Shown here piece after piece: positions 8,157 through 17,300 of a DNA stretch of 59,067 nucleotides. Numbering within the stretch: the stretch's first letter is position 1; every line of letters begins with the position of its first letter. This DNA is from Streptomyces olivochromogenes (GTDB taxonomy: Bacteria; Actinomycetota; Actinomycetes; Streptomycetales; Streptomycetaceae). Position numbers and translations under genes: made by a program. Below the pieces are notes generated by a model. That model was not told the origin of the DNA. It was given only the letters and a program-made list of their open reading frames with translations, and searched no databases. The stretch covers positions 1 to 59,067 of the forward strand of contig NZ_KQ948490.1 of assembly GCF_001514115.1 (NCBI RefSeq), written 5' to 3'.

Positions 8157-9569
8157 ATGATGTCCACGACAGAGTCGGCCAAGGGTCCGCTCCGAAAGTC
8201 GATCGGACTTCCTCTGCTTGTTCTGGCGTCGGGTCAGCTCGTCATCTCGCTCGACTACAACATCGTGTACGTCGCCCTGCCCGACATCGGCGCCGGGCTG
8301 GGATTCTCCGACCACGACCTGCAGTGGGTGGTGAGCGCCTACGTCGTGGCCACCGGAGGCTTCCTGCTGCTGGGCGGCCGGGCCGCCGACCTGCTCGGCC
8401 GGCGTCGGATGTTCGTCGTCGCGGCGCTGCTGTACGCCGGGTCGTCCCTCGTGGGCGGCCTGGCGCAGACGCCCGGCGTCCTGGTCGCCGTCAGAGCGGT
8501 CCAAGGCATCGGCGGCTCCCTGCTGTTCCCGGCGACGCTGTCCCTGATCACCACCCTGTACGACGAAGGGCCCGACCGGAACCGGGCCCTGGCGGTGTGG
8601 GGTGCCGCGGGAGCCGGCGGGCTCTGCTTCGGATCCCTGCTCGGCGGGGTCCTGGTCGAGGCGTTCGGCTGGCCGTCGGTGTTCTTCGTCAACGTGCCCG
8701 TGGCGGGAGCCCTCGCGGTGGCGGGGCGGTTGCTCTTCCCCGCGGACGGCCCGTGGGACCGCTCACGGCACTTCGACGTGGCGGGAGCGCTGACCGCGAC
8801 GGGCGGGATCACGCTTCTGGTGTTCCTGCTGGTGCAGGCCCCCGCGGAGGGCTGGGACACGCCCACGGCCCTGGCGAGCGCGGTGCTGTCGGTCTGCCTG
8901 CTGACGCTCTTCGCCGTCGTGGAGCGGCGGTCCCGTGATCCGCTCGTACCGGCACGGCTGTTCGCCCACCGCGGCCTGCTCGCGGCGATGGGGGTGACCG
9001 CCCTGTTCAGCGCGACGTTCAGTTCGGTGCCGTACTTCCTGACGCTCTACTTCCAGACGGTCCACGGGTACCGCGCGGTCGCGACCGGGCTCGCGTTCCT
9101 CGTGCCCGCCGTGGTGGTGGCCGTCGGTACGCAGGCCGGCGAACGGGCCGTGTCCGCCTTCGGTATGCGCCGCATGCTGATCGGCGGTATGACGCTGGGC
9201 GCCGCCGGAGCCGCGGCACTCGGCCTGGCCCTCACCTCGGACGGCTCGTATCCCAGTCTCCTGCCGGGAATCGTGCTGCTGGGCCTCGGCCAGGGAGCCG
9301 CCTGGACGGGGATGTGGATCGCCGCGTCCGCCGGGGTGGCCCCCGGTGACCAGGGCGTCGCCTCGGGACTGGCGTCGACCACCCTGCAGGTGGGCGGCGC
9401 GGTCGGCCTCGCCGTACTGGTCGCGCTCGCCGGTGGCGTCGGGCAGAACGCCTCCGGGCCAGGGCTCCTCGACGGCATCCGTACCGCCGTGTTCGCGATA
9501 GCGGGCGGCATCGGCTGCGGCGCGCTCGCACTGCTCGCCCTTCGCAGGGCCACCAGCACCAGTCCTTAG
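8157..9569 (+). CDS. MFS drug/metabolite exporter, DHA2 (14-TM) type
   Basis: A 470-residue permease starting MMSTTESAKG. TM1 carries the DHA2 signature LDYNIVYVALPDIGAGLGF, followed by the loop 2-3 motif GGRAADLLGRRRMF and motif C-like glycine-rich helices near residues 130-165. About 14 hydrophobic segments are visible. It is the first gene of the biosynthetic run on the plus strand, 70 bases upstream of the KASIII gene, so it probably exports the isonitrile product by proton antiport. The GAGGGGG ribosome site lies 8 bases before the ATG at 8157; the next ATG (8160) would serve equally. Confidence 0.88.
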   Translation: MMSTTESAKGPLRKSIGLPLLVLASGQLVISLDYNIVYVALPDIGAGLGFSDHDLQWVVSAYVVATGGFLLLGGRAADLLGRRRMFVVAALLYAGSSLVGGLAQTPGVLVAVRAVQGIGGSLLFPATLSLITTLYDEGPDRNRALAVWGAAGAGGLCFGSLLGGVLVEAFGWPSVFFVNVPVAGALAVAGRLLFPADGPWDRSRHFDVAGALTATGGITLLVFLLVQAPAEGWDTPTALASAVLSVCLLTLFAVVERRSRDPLVPARLFAHRGLLAAMGVTALFSATFSSVPYFLTLYFQTVHGYRAVATGLAFLVPAVVVAVGTQAGERAVSAFGMRRMLIGGMTLGAAGAAALGLALTSDGSYPSLLPGIVLLGLGQGAAWTGMWIAASAGVAPGDQGVASGLASTTLQVGGAVGLAVLVALAGGVGQNASGPGLLDGIRTAVFAIAGGIGCGALALLALRRATSTSP

Positions 9570-9639
9570 ACAACTCCCTTCGCCCCTATTCCCGTGTCCG
9601 GACCTCCGGTCCGTCCTCCGTCATGCCAGGAGAATCCCC

Positions 9640-10767
9640 ATGTCCCCTACCGCCGCCGGTCCTTACGCTCCTCCGGCCGCCGTCCTGTGCGGGCTGGCCG
9701 GATGGGTGCCGTCCCGTGTGGTGACCAACGAGCACCTCGCGCGAAGGCTCGACACCGACGACGCATGGATCCGCACCCGGACCGGGATCCGCCGACGGCA
9801 CGTCGTCGACCCCGGACAGTCGACGTCCGACCTGGCCGTCGAAGCCGGCCGCCGGGCACTCGCCGCCGCCGCGACGGAGAGGGTCGACGCCGTCGTCGTC
9901 GCCACGACGACCCCGGACCACAACTGCCCGGCCACCGCGCCCGCGGTCGCCGCACGGCTCGGTCTGACGGGGACGGCCGCCTTCGACATCGGCGCCGTGT
10001 GCACCGGGTTCGTCTACGGCCTCGCCTCGGCCGCCGGGCTCATCGCGGCCGGCGTGGCCGAACGGGTCCTGCTCATCGGGGCGGACACCTACTCCACGAT
10101 CGTGGATCCCCTCGACCGGGCCAACGCGATCATCTTCGGCGACGGTGCTGGAGCCGTCGTCCTGCGCGCCGGACACCCCGACGAGCCCGGCGCGGTCGGC
10201 CACTTCGACCTCGGCAGCGACGGTGCCCACGAAGACCTCATCATGGTCGCGGCCGGCGGCTCCCGGCAGCGCTCCCGACCGGGCGAACCCAGCCGCCAGG
10301 ACCGGCACTTCGCCATGCGGGGCAAGGAGGTCTACCGGCACGCCCTGACGCGCATGGCCGAGTCGGCGCGCGCCACGCTGTCCCGGGCCGGCTGGAAGAT
10401 CGACGACGTCGACCACTTCGTACCCCACCAGGCCAATCTGCGGATCCTGCACTCGGTGGCCGACGACCTCGGTCTCCCTCGCGAGCGGTGCGTGACCCAT
10501 GTCGAGTCCGTCGGCAACACGGGCGCCGCGTCCATCCCGCTCGCCCTGGCCGACGCGGCTGCCCGCCAGGCGCTCCGGCCCGGCGACCGGCTTCTCCTCA
10601 CCGCCTTCGGAGGCGGACTCACCTGGGGTTCCTGCCTCCTGACCTGGCCCACGCTCCCCGCGTCGGCCCATCTGTACGAACAACCGGCCCATCCGCAGGA
10701 GCAACCGACCCATCTGTACGACCAATGGGCCCTCCTGTACGACCAAGGAGAACGGACGACGTCATGA
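9640..10767 (+). CDS. Beta-ketoacyl-ACP synthase III-like (FabH-type) condensing enzyme
   Basis: A 375-residue KASIII-fold enzyme. The active-site cysteine is Cys121 in FDIGAVCTGFVYGL, the histidine lies in VPHQANLRI and the asparagine in GNTGAASIPLAL. The Cys-His-Asn triad of decarboxylating KASIII enzymes is therefore intact. The usual GDGAGAVVL motif is present. Substrate would be a short acyl-CoA primer plus malonyl-ACP. It overlaps a dedicated ACP gene (ATGA at 10764), which suggests a private partner. After the normal C-terminus there is an unusual tail of four 7-residue repeats (AHLYEQP, AHPQEQP, THLYDQW, ALLYDQG). A role in making or extending the acyl chain of the isonitrile lipid is inferred. 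Confidence 0.88.
   Translation: MSPTAAGPYAPPAAVLCGLAGWVPSRVVTNEHLARRLDTDDAWIRTRTGIRRRHVVDPGQSTSDLAVEAGRRALAAAATERVDAVVVATTTPDHNCPATAPAVAARLGLTGTAAFDIGAVCTGFVYGLASAAGLIAAGVAERVLLIGADTYSTIVDPLDRANAIIFGDGAGAVVLRAGHPDEPGAVGHFDLGSDGAHEDLIMVAAGGSRQRSRPGEPSRQDRHFAMRGKEVYRHALTRMAESARATLSRAGWKIDDVDHFVPHQANLRILHSVADDLGLPRERCVTHVESVGNTGAASIPLALADAAARQALRPGDRLLLTAFGGGLTWGSCLLTWPTLPASAHLYEQPAHPQEQPTHLYDQWALLYDQGERTTS
10666..10749 (+). repeat. Four 21-bp tandem repeats encoding the KASIII C-terminal tail
   Basis: Four consecutive 21-base units encode AHLYEQP, AHPQEQP, THLYDQW and ALLYDQG in frame at the end of the KASIII gene. Units share the pattern (G/A)CCCATCTGTACGA with substitutions. The reading frame is kept, so the repeat changes only tail length. 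Confidence 0.85.
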
Positions 10768-11003
10768 GCACCACCTACGACCAGCTGGTCGAGATCCTCG
10801 CGAGGCTGCACGACGCCTCGGCCGACCGGATCAGCCCCGAAGCGACCTTCGCCGAACTGGACGTCGACTCGCTGACGATGGTCGAGATCAGCATCCGCAT
10901 CGAGCGCGACCTCGGTGTGGCCGTCGGCGACGACGAACTCCGGCCCGACCTCACCCTCGGCGACCTCGCCGGACTCGTCGACGCCCGTCGAGCGGCCCCC
11001 TGA
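10764..11003 (+). CDS. Acyl carrier protein paired with the KASIII
   Basis: A 79-residue carrier protein of ordinary ACP length. The phosphopantetheine serine is in ELDVDSLTMVEISIRIE, the standard DSL motif at the start of helix 2. Its ATG overlaps the stop codon of the KASIII gene, so the pair is translationally coupled. It is distinct from the second carrier protein at 14105, giving this cluster two stand-alone carriers. Confidence 0.9.
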   Translation: MSTTYDQLVEILARLHDASADRISPEATFAELDVDSLTMVEISIRIERDLGVAVGDDELRPDLTLGDLAGLVDARRAAP

Positions 11004-11046
11004 CCTCCTCCGCTCTCCCCTCCCCACCCCACGAAAGGCAACACCC

Positions 11047-11937
11047 ATGCGGATCAGTGAACAGCCCGGCACCGCGATCGGAGCGACGGTCGAGGGCTTC
11101 GACCACGCCACCGCCTCGGCCGCCGACATCGACGCGCTCAAAAGCACCGTCTACACCAAGAAGATCGCCGTCCTGAAGGGCCAGGACCTCTCTCCCCAGG
11201 AGTTCCTCGAACTCGGCAAGCGGCTGGGGCGCCCGGAGACCTACTACGAGCCGATGTACCACCACCCGGAGGTCACGGAGATATTCGTCTCGTCCAACGT
11301 GCCGGAGAACGGAAAGCAGATAGGCGTACCGAAGACCGGCAAGTTCTGGCACGCCGACTACCAGTTCATGCCGGACCCCTTCGGAATCACCCTGATCTAC
11401 CCCCAGGTCATTCCCGAGAAGAACCGCGGCACGTATTTCATCGACATGGGGCGGGCGTACGGCAGGCTGCCCGAGGAACTCAAGAAGTTGATCGGCGGAA
11501 CGAACTGCCGGCACTCGGTGCGCAAGTACTTCAAGATCCGGCCCCACGACGTCTACCGGCCGATCTCCGAGATCATCGAAGAGGTCGAGCGGAAGACCCC
11601 GGCCGTCCTCCAGCCGACCACGTTCACCCACCCCATGACCGGGGAGACGGTCCTCTACATCAGTGAGGGCTTCACCGTCGGCATCGAGGACCAGGACGGC
11701 GAGCCGCTCGACGAGGAGCTGCTGGGGCGCCTGTTCGAGGCCACCGGCCAGCTCGACGAGACCTTCGAGCACGACAACATCCACCTGCAGAGTTTCGAAC
11801 AGGGCGACCTGCTGGTCTGGGACAACCGCAGCCTCATCCACCGCGCCCGGCACACGACCACCCCCGAGCCGACCGTCTCCTACCGCGTCACCGTGCACGA
11901 CGAGCGCAAGCTCCACGACGGGATCAAGGCGGCATGA
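11047..11937 (+). CDS. ScoE-like Fe(II)/2OG oxidase-decarboxylase forming the isonitrile
   Basis: A 296-residue TauD-family enzyme. The iron triad is His102 and Asp104 (FWHADYQF) plus His265 (DNRSLIHRARHT). Tyr66/Tyr67, Lys163, His269 and Arg280 are spaced from the triad exactly as the substrate and 2OG ligands I recall for ScoE of S. coeruleorubidus (offset 30 residues). ScoE converts the N-carboxymethyl (glycyl) group on a beta-amino acid into an isonitrile by two 2OG-dependent oxidations with loss of CO2. The next four genes have the order ScoD-ScoB-ScoC-ScoA, which supports this over a taurine dioxygenase. The stop overlaps the next start (ATGA). Confidence 0.9.
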   Translation: MRISEQPGTAIGATVEGFDHATASAADIDALKSTVYTKKIAVLKGQDLSPQEFLELGKRLGRPETYYEPMYHHPEVTEIFVSSNVPENGKQIGVPKTGKFWHADYQFMPDPFGITLIYPQVIPEKNRGTYFIDMGRAYGRLPEELKKLIGGTNCRHSVRKYFKIRPHDVYRPISEIIEEVERKTPAVLQPTTFTHPMTGETVLYISEGFTVGIEDQDGEPLDEELLGRLFEATGQLDETFEHDNIHLQSFEQGDLLVWDNRSLIHRARHTTTPEPTVSYRVTVHDERKLHDGIKAA

Positions 11938-12461
11938 CGGCCCCCTCCATGGCCCGGCACCCCACGGACGAGGACCTGTTGGCGCAGGTTCTGGTGCCCT
12001 ACAAGGACCACTGCACATACCTGCGCTCGGCCGTCGTGACCGAGAGCGACGCCGGACGAGCCGTCGCCCGCTGCGAATTCGCGATTCCCGAGTCGTGCTA
12101 CATCGACGACACCGGGCACCTGAATTCCGTCGAGGTGAACATTTGCTACAACCAGATGATGTATTACCTCGTCGCCAAATCCGTGAAGGAAGGGATGGGG
12201 ACAGGGTTCGCATCCTGGACGCTGGACGACTTCTGGAAGCACCAGCTCCCGGACATCCTGATCGCCCGCTTCACCTCCAACTTCCGGCGACCCGTCAACC
12301 CCCGTGCGTTCTCCGGGGAGATGGAATTCCGGTCCGTCACCCGGCGCGCCCCGGCAGACGGCCGCCCGTTCCTCCACGCCGAGACCGCCTTCCGCTACTG
12401 GGACGCCGACTCGGGCCGGTGCGACGGCGAGGCCGTTCTGGCGTTCGTCAACGTCCCCTGA
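11934..12461 (+). CDS. FcoT/ScoD-like hot-dog fold enzyme of isonitrile synthesis
   Basis: A 175-residue protein related to FcoT (Rv0098). The signature region is GHLNSVEVNICYNQMMYYLV, with ASWTLDDFWKHQLPDIL and FTSNFRRPVNP following. In isonitrile lipopeptide pathways the ScoD protein adds glycine across an alpha,beta-unsaturated acyl-ACP and releases the N-carboxymethyl beta-amino acid used by ScoE. Its start ATG overlaps the oxidase stop codon, so the two steps are coupled at translation. Some homologues are annotated only as long-chain thioesterases, but the neighbourhood favours the isonitrile role. Confidence 0.87.
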   Translation: MTAPSMARHPTDEDLLAQVLVPYKDHCTYLRSAVVTESDAGRAVARCEFAIPESCYIDDTGHLNSVEVNICYNQMMYYLVAKSVKEGMGTGFASWTLDDFWKHQLPDILIARFTSNFRRPVNPRAFSGEMEFRSVTRRAPADGRPFLHAETAFRYWDADSGRCDGEAVLAFVNVP

Positions 12462-12509
12462 CGCGCCCTCCGCAACCCCACCCAGCGGCAAGAGAGGACG
12501 GAGACGCCC

Positions 12510-14072
12510 ATGCCCATGGACAGGCTCCACCACCCGCAGCTCCAGACACTCGTCCAGACCACGAGCTTCCACGCACACCACCAGCCCACGACCCCCGCGG
12601 TCCTCTTCGAGGGCCGCACGGTGACGTACGAGCAACTGCACCACGAGAGCAACCGCATCGCCCACGCCCTCCAGGCCGCCGGACTCACGCCGGGCGACCG
12701 GGTCGCGTACCTCGGCAAGGAGTCCGAGCACTACTACGAGATCCTCTTCGGCTGCGCCAAGAGCGGCACCGTGCTCGTCCCCGTCAACTGGCGGCTCACC
12801 GCGCCCGAGGTAAGCCACATCCTGCGGGACTCCGGGACCCGACTGCTGTTCCTGGAAGAGGAGTTCGGGCCGATCGTCGAGAAGATGCCGACCGCGCCCC
12901 CCGACACGGTCGTCGAGCTCGGAGAGCCCTTCGCCGTCTGGAAGGCATCCCACCCCGACACCGACCCGACACCGCACATCACCCCCGACACCCCCGTCGC
13001 CCAACTCTACACCAGCGGCACCACCGGACTGCCCAAGGGCGTCGTGCTCGCCCACCGCAGCTTCTTCGCGATCCGTGACGCGCTGGCGAGCGAGGGGCTG
13101 GACTGGATCGACTGGCGCGCCGGTGACATCGCGCTGATCGGCATCCCCGGATTCCACATCGGCGGCCTGTGGTGGGCCACGCAGAACCTCAACGCCGGGA
13201 CGACGATCGTCGCGATGCGGGCCTTCGCCGCCCGCCAGGCCGTCGACCTCATCCGTGACTTCGGCATCACCACCGCCTGCGTCGTCCCGGCCATGCTCCG
13301 CATGATGCTGACCGAACCCGGCGTCGGCGCCAAGGACTTCACCACCCTGCGCAAGACCGTCTACGGCGGTTCCCCCATCTCCGAGGCACTGCTGGAGGAG
13401 AGCCTCGCCGTCCTCGACTGCGAGTTCGCCCAGATCTACGGCCTCACCGAGACCGGCAACACCGCCGTCTGCCTGCCCCCGGCCGCCCACGTCCCCGGTG
13501 GTCCCCTCATGCAGGCGGCCGGGCGGCCGTATCCGGGGGTGGGCAGCAAGGTGATCGACGGCGAGGGGCGCGAACTGCCACCGGGCGCGGTCGGGGAGGT
13601 CTGCCTGGCCACACCGGCCCACATGGTCGAGTACTGGGGACTGCCCGACAAGACCGCCGAGACCCTGGTCGACGGCTGGATCCACACCGGGGACGCCGGA
13701 TACATCGACGAGGGCGGCTACATCTTCATCCGCGACCGCATCAAGGACGCGATCCTCGTCGCCGGCGAGAACGTCTACCCCGCCGAGATCGAGAACGTAC
13801 TGGAGCACCACCCCGGCGTGGCGGAGGCCGTCGTCGTCGGCGCCCCCGACGAACGCTGGGGCGAGTACGTGCACGCCTTCGTCGTCCCCGCCCCCGGACA
13901 GCCGCCAAGCCCCCGGGACCTGCACACCTTCCTCGTCCCGCGGCTCGCCGGCTTCAAGCTGCCCGCCCGCTACGAGTTCATCGACAGCGTCCCGCGCAAC
14001 CCCAGCGGAAAGATCCTGCGCCGCGAGCTGCGCGACCGCTTCTGGGGCGACTCCGCACGCAAGGTCAACTGA
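12510..14072 (+). CDS. ScoB-like fatty acyl-AMP/ACP ligase
   Basis: A 520-residue ANL-superfamily adenylating enzyme. It has the P-loop-like A3 motif YTSGTTGLPKGVVLAHRS, the aromatic A5 region QIYGLTETGN, the hinge DGWIHTGDAGYIDEGG and the catalytic lysine motif PRNPSGKILRREL. In this pathway it activates a fatty acid (and possibly the isonitrile acid) with ATP and loads it on the adjacent carrier protein. It lies 48 bases after the ScoD-like gene and 32 bases before the carrier protein. ATG 12510 and 12516 are both possible starts; GAGG lies just upstream of the first. Confidence 0.88.
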   Translation: MPMDRLHHPQLQTLVQTTSFHAHHQPTTPAVLFEGRTVTYEQLHHESNRIAHALQAAGLTPGDRVAYLGKESEHYYEILFGCAKSGTVLVPVNWRLTAPEVSHILRDSGTRLLFLEEEFGPIVEKMPTAPPDTVVELGEPFAVWKASHPDTDPTPHITPDTPVAQLYTSGTTGLPKGVVLAHRSFFAIRDALASEGLDWIDWRAGDIALIGIPGFHIGGLWWATQNLNAGTTIVAMRAFAARQAVDLIRDFGITTACVVPAMLRMMLTEPGVGAKDFTTLRKTVYGGSPISEALLEESLAVLDCEFAQIYGLTETGNTAVCLPPAAHVPGGPLMQAAGRPYPGVGSKVIDGEGRELPPGAVGEVCLATPAHMVEYWGLPDKTAETLVDGWIHTGDAGYIDEGGYIFIRDRIKDAILVAGENVYPAEIENVLEHHPGVAEAVVVGAPDERWGEYVHAFVVPAPGQPPSPRDLHTFLVPRLAGFKLPARYEFIDSVPRNPSGKILRRELRDRFWGDSARKVN

Positions 14073-14104
14073 CCTTCCACCAGGCCGGATTGAGAGAGAA
14101 CGAC

Positions 14105-14362
14105 ATGCCTGCTCCCCTCACGCTCGAGGGCTTCCGCGCGGACCTGGCGGAGTTCCTGTACCAGAAGCCCGACGAAGTCGACCTCGAAGAGAACCCCCTG
14201 GACGCCGGACTGGACTCCCTGCGGATCGTCACCCTCCTCGAACGGTGGCGGGCGACCGGCGCGGAGGTGACCTTCGTCGAACTTGCCGAGTGCACCACGT
14301 TCGCCCAGTGGTGGCAACTGCTCTCCGCACGGCAGAGGGGAGCGGACCATGCCGACGTATGA
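14105..14362 (+). CDS. ScoC-like acyl/peptidyl carrier protein
   Basis: An 85-residue carrier protein with the phosphopantetheine site in PLDAGLDSLRIVTLLERW. The GLDSLR form and TFVELAECTTFAQWW resemble aryl or peptidyl carriers more than fatty acid synthase ACPs. In isonitrile lipopeptide clusters this position holds the carrier on which the enoyl chain is modified. ATG 14105 follows a GAGAGA-type site. The last 14 bases overlap the NRPS start, so translation is coupled. Confidence 0.88.
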   Translation: MPAPLTLEGFRADLAEFLYQKPDEVDLEENPLDAGLDSLRIVTLLERWRATGAEVTFVELAECTTFAQWWQLLSARQRGADHADV

Positions 14363-17300
14363 CAGCGGCACACATGACAGCGGCACACATGACACAGCGC
14401 GGCGTCATCCGTTGCTGGCCGGCCAGGAAGGCATCTGGACCGGCCAGCAGCTCGACCCGGACAGTCCCGCGTACAACACGGCCGAGTACGTGCTCATCGA
14501 AGGACCGGTGGACACGGCCGTCTTCGATGAGGCCCTGCACCACGTGGTCGCCGAGACGGAGGCCCTGAACGTCGCCTTCGTCGTCGACGACCAGGGCCGC
14601 CCCTGGCAGGCAGCGGCCCCGGTCGGCGACTGGCGCCTGCACACGGAAGACCTCACCACCGAGCCGGCCCCGCACGCGGCGGCACTGGCCTGGATGACCG
14701 AGGACATGGCCCGCCCCGTCGACCTCGCGCGAGGCCCCGTCTTCGGCCACGCCCTGCTGCGCACCGCACCGGAGCAGTACCTCTGGTACCACCGCGTGCA
14801 CCACATCGCCCTCGACGGCTTCGGCCTGTCACTGGTCGCCCGGCGGGTCGCCCAGGTCTACACGGCCCTGACGGCGGGCGATCCGGTGCAGGACAGCGGT
14901 TTCGGGACCCTGGCCTCGGTACGGGACGAGGAACGCGCCTACCGGGATTCGCCCCGCTTCGCCAAGGCCCGCGCCTACTGGGCGGACCGGTTCGCGGACC
15001 GGCCGCCCGTGGCGACACCCGCCGGCCGTACGGCCCTGCCCGCGCGCACGTTCCACCGGCGGGTGGCAGAGCTCGACACGACGGAGACGAAGGCCCTGCG
15101 CGCCGTTGCCCGGGACCTGAAACTCACCTGGTCCGAGGTGCTGTTGGCCGTGACCGCGGCCCAGCTGCACCAAGCGACCGGCGCACCCGAGATCGTCCTC
15201 AGCCTGCCGGCGATGGGACGCCTGGGCTCCGTATCGCTGCGCGTGCCCTGCATGGTGCGCAACATCCTGCCCCTGCGCGTCGCGGTCACCCGGCCGGACA
15301 GCCTGCGCGACCTCGCGGCCCGGATCTCCAGCGAGCTCCGCGCGGGACTGCCGCACCAGCGCTACCGCTACGAACAACTGCGGCGCGACCTCAAGCTCGT
15401 CGGCGGACAGCGCCGACTGTCCGGTCCCGGCGTCAACATCATGCCCTTCGAGTACGACCTGCGCTTCGCCGGACACCGCAGCACGGTGCACAACGTCTCC
15501 GCGGGTCCCGTCGACGACCTGTCCGTCAACGTCTACGACCGTTCCGAGGGCGGGGGACTGCGCATCGCCGTGGACGCCAACCCCGACCTCTACGACGAGG
15601 CGGACGTCACCGAGCTCCAGGAGGGACTGCTCTCCCTGCTCAGGGAGGCCGTCGCCGCCCCCGACCGGGCACTCGGCGACCTGCGTGCGCGCGAACCCGT
15701 CCCGGTCCTGGACGGGGGGCCGCTGCCCGGCCCCGTCCGCCCGGTCCTCGGCCTGATCGCCGACCACGCCGCCCGGCGCGGCGGCTCTGTCGCCGTCGAA
15801 CACGACGGCAACAGCATCACGTATGCCCAACTCCTCGGATCGGCACGTGCGCTCGCCCGCCGACTGGCTGCCCGCCGGGTCGGCCACGGTGACCTGGTGG
15901 CCGTCGTCCTGCCGCGTGGCATCGACGCGATCACCGCCATGCTCGGCATCCTCCTCTCCGGTGCCGCCTACTGCCCGCTCGACCCGACGGCGCCCCAGGC
16001 CCGCAGGGCAGAACTGCTGGACGACGCCCGACCGGTCCTGGTCATCACCACCAGCGCCTACGCCGACGACTACGGGGACCGGGCCGTTGTGCGACACGAC
16101 CCGCCGGAACCCGAGCCCGCAGCGGCCCAGCCGACGGCACCGACGGCGACGCCGGAGGATCTCGCCTACGTCCTCCACACCTCGGGCTCCACGGGGCGCC
16201 CCAAGGGCGTCGAGATCGGCCACCATGCCCTCGCGCACTTCGTCGCGGGCGCCACGCACCGCTACGGCCTTCACCACCGGGACCGCGTCCTGCAGTTCGC
16301 CCCTCTGCACTTCGACACCAGCGTCGAGGAAATCTTCCTCACCCTGTGCGCGGGCGCCACGCTCGTCGTCCGCGGCGACGACATGACCGAGTCGGTCCCC
16401 GGCTTCCTGGAGGCCTGCGCACGGCTGCGGATCAGCTTCCTCGACCTGCCCACGGCCTACTGGCACGAACTCGCCTACGCCGTCTCGACCGGCGCCGTCA
16501 CTCTGCCCGCTGACGTGCGCACCGTGGTCATCGGCGGCGAGGCGGCCCTCCCCGAACGGGTGGACCGCTGGCGCAAGGCCGTCGGCACGTCGGTCCGGCT
16601 GCTCAACACCTACGGGCCGACCGAGGCCACCGTGGTCGCCACCGTCGCCGACCTCCACGACCCCTCGCTCGCCCCGGGAGACGTTCCCATCGGGCTGCCG
16701 CTGCCCGGCACCCGAGCCGCGGTCGTCGACGGCGAACTCCACCTGCTGGGCGACAACCTGGCCCTCGGCTACCGCGGAGACCGGCCACCGGACACCTCAC
16801 GCTTCGCCCCCCTCGACCAACTCCCCGGAGCGCCCCGCGCCTACCGCACCGGCGACCGGGTACGGATCGGCGACGACGGACAACTGCGTTACCTGGGCAG
16901 GTCGGACACCGAGTTCAAGATCAGCGGACACCGTGTGCACCCTGCCGAGGTCGAGGGCGCCCTCCTCGCTCACCCGGGAGTCCGTGGCGCGGCTGTCGTA
17001 GGGCAGGTGTGGGGAGACGGGACGCGGCGCCTGGTCGCGTACGTCGTCCCGGACGGGCCCGCCCCTGCCGTGGCGGGGATCCGCGACCACCTCCGGGAGA
17101 CACTGCCCGCGGCGATGATCCCGTCGGCCGTCGAGTTCCGTGACCACCTGCCCCGGACGAGCTCAGGGAAGATCGACAGGAACGCGCTCGCCACGACGGC
17201 CCTCGCCCCCGGTGTGCGGGCGGCCTCCTCCGACAGCACACTGGAGCGCACCATCGCGGCCGTCTGGCAACAGGCGCTCGGCGTGGCCGCCGTCGCCGCG

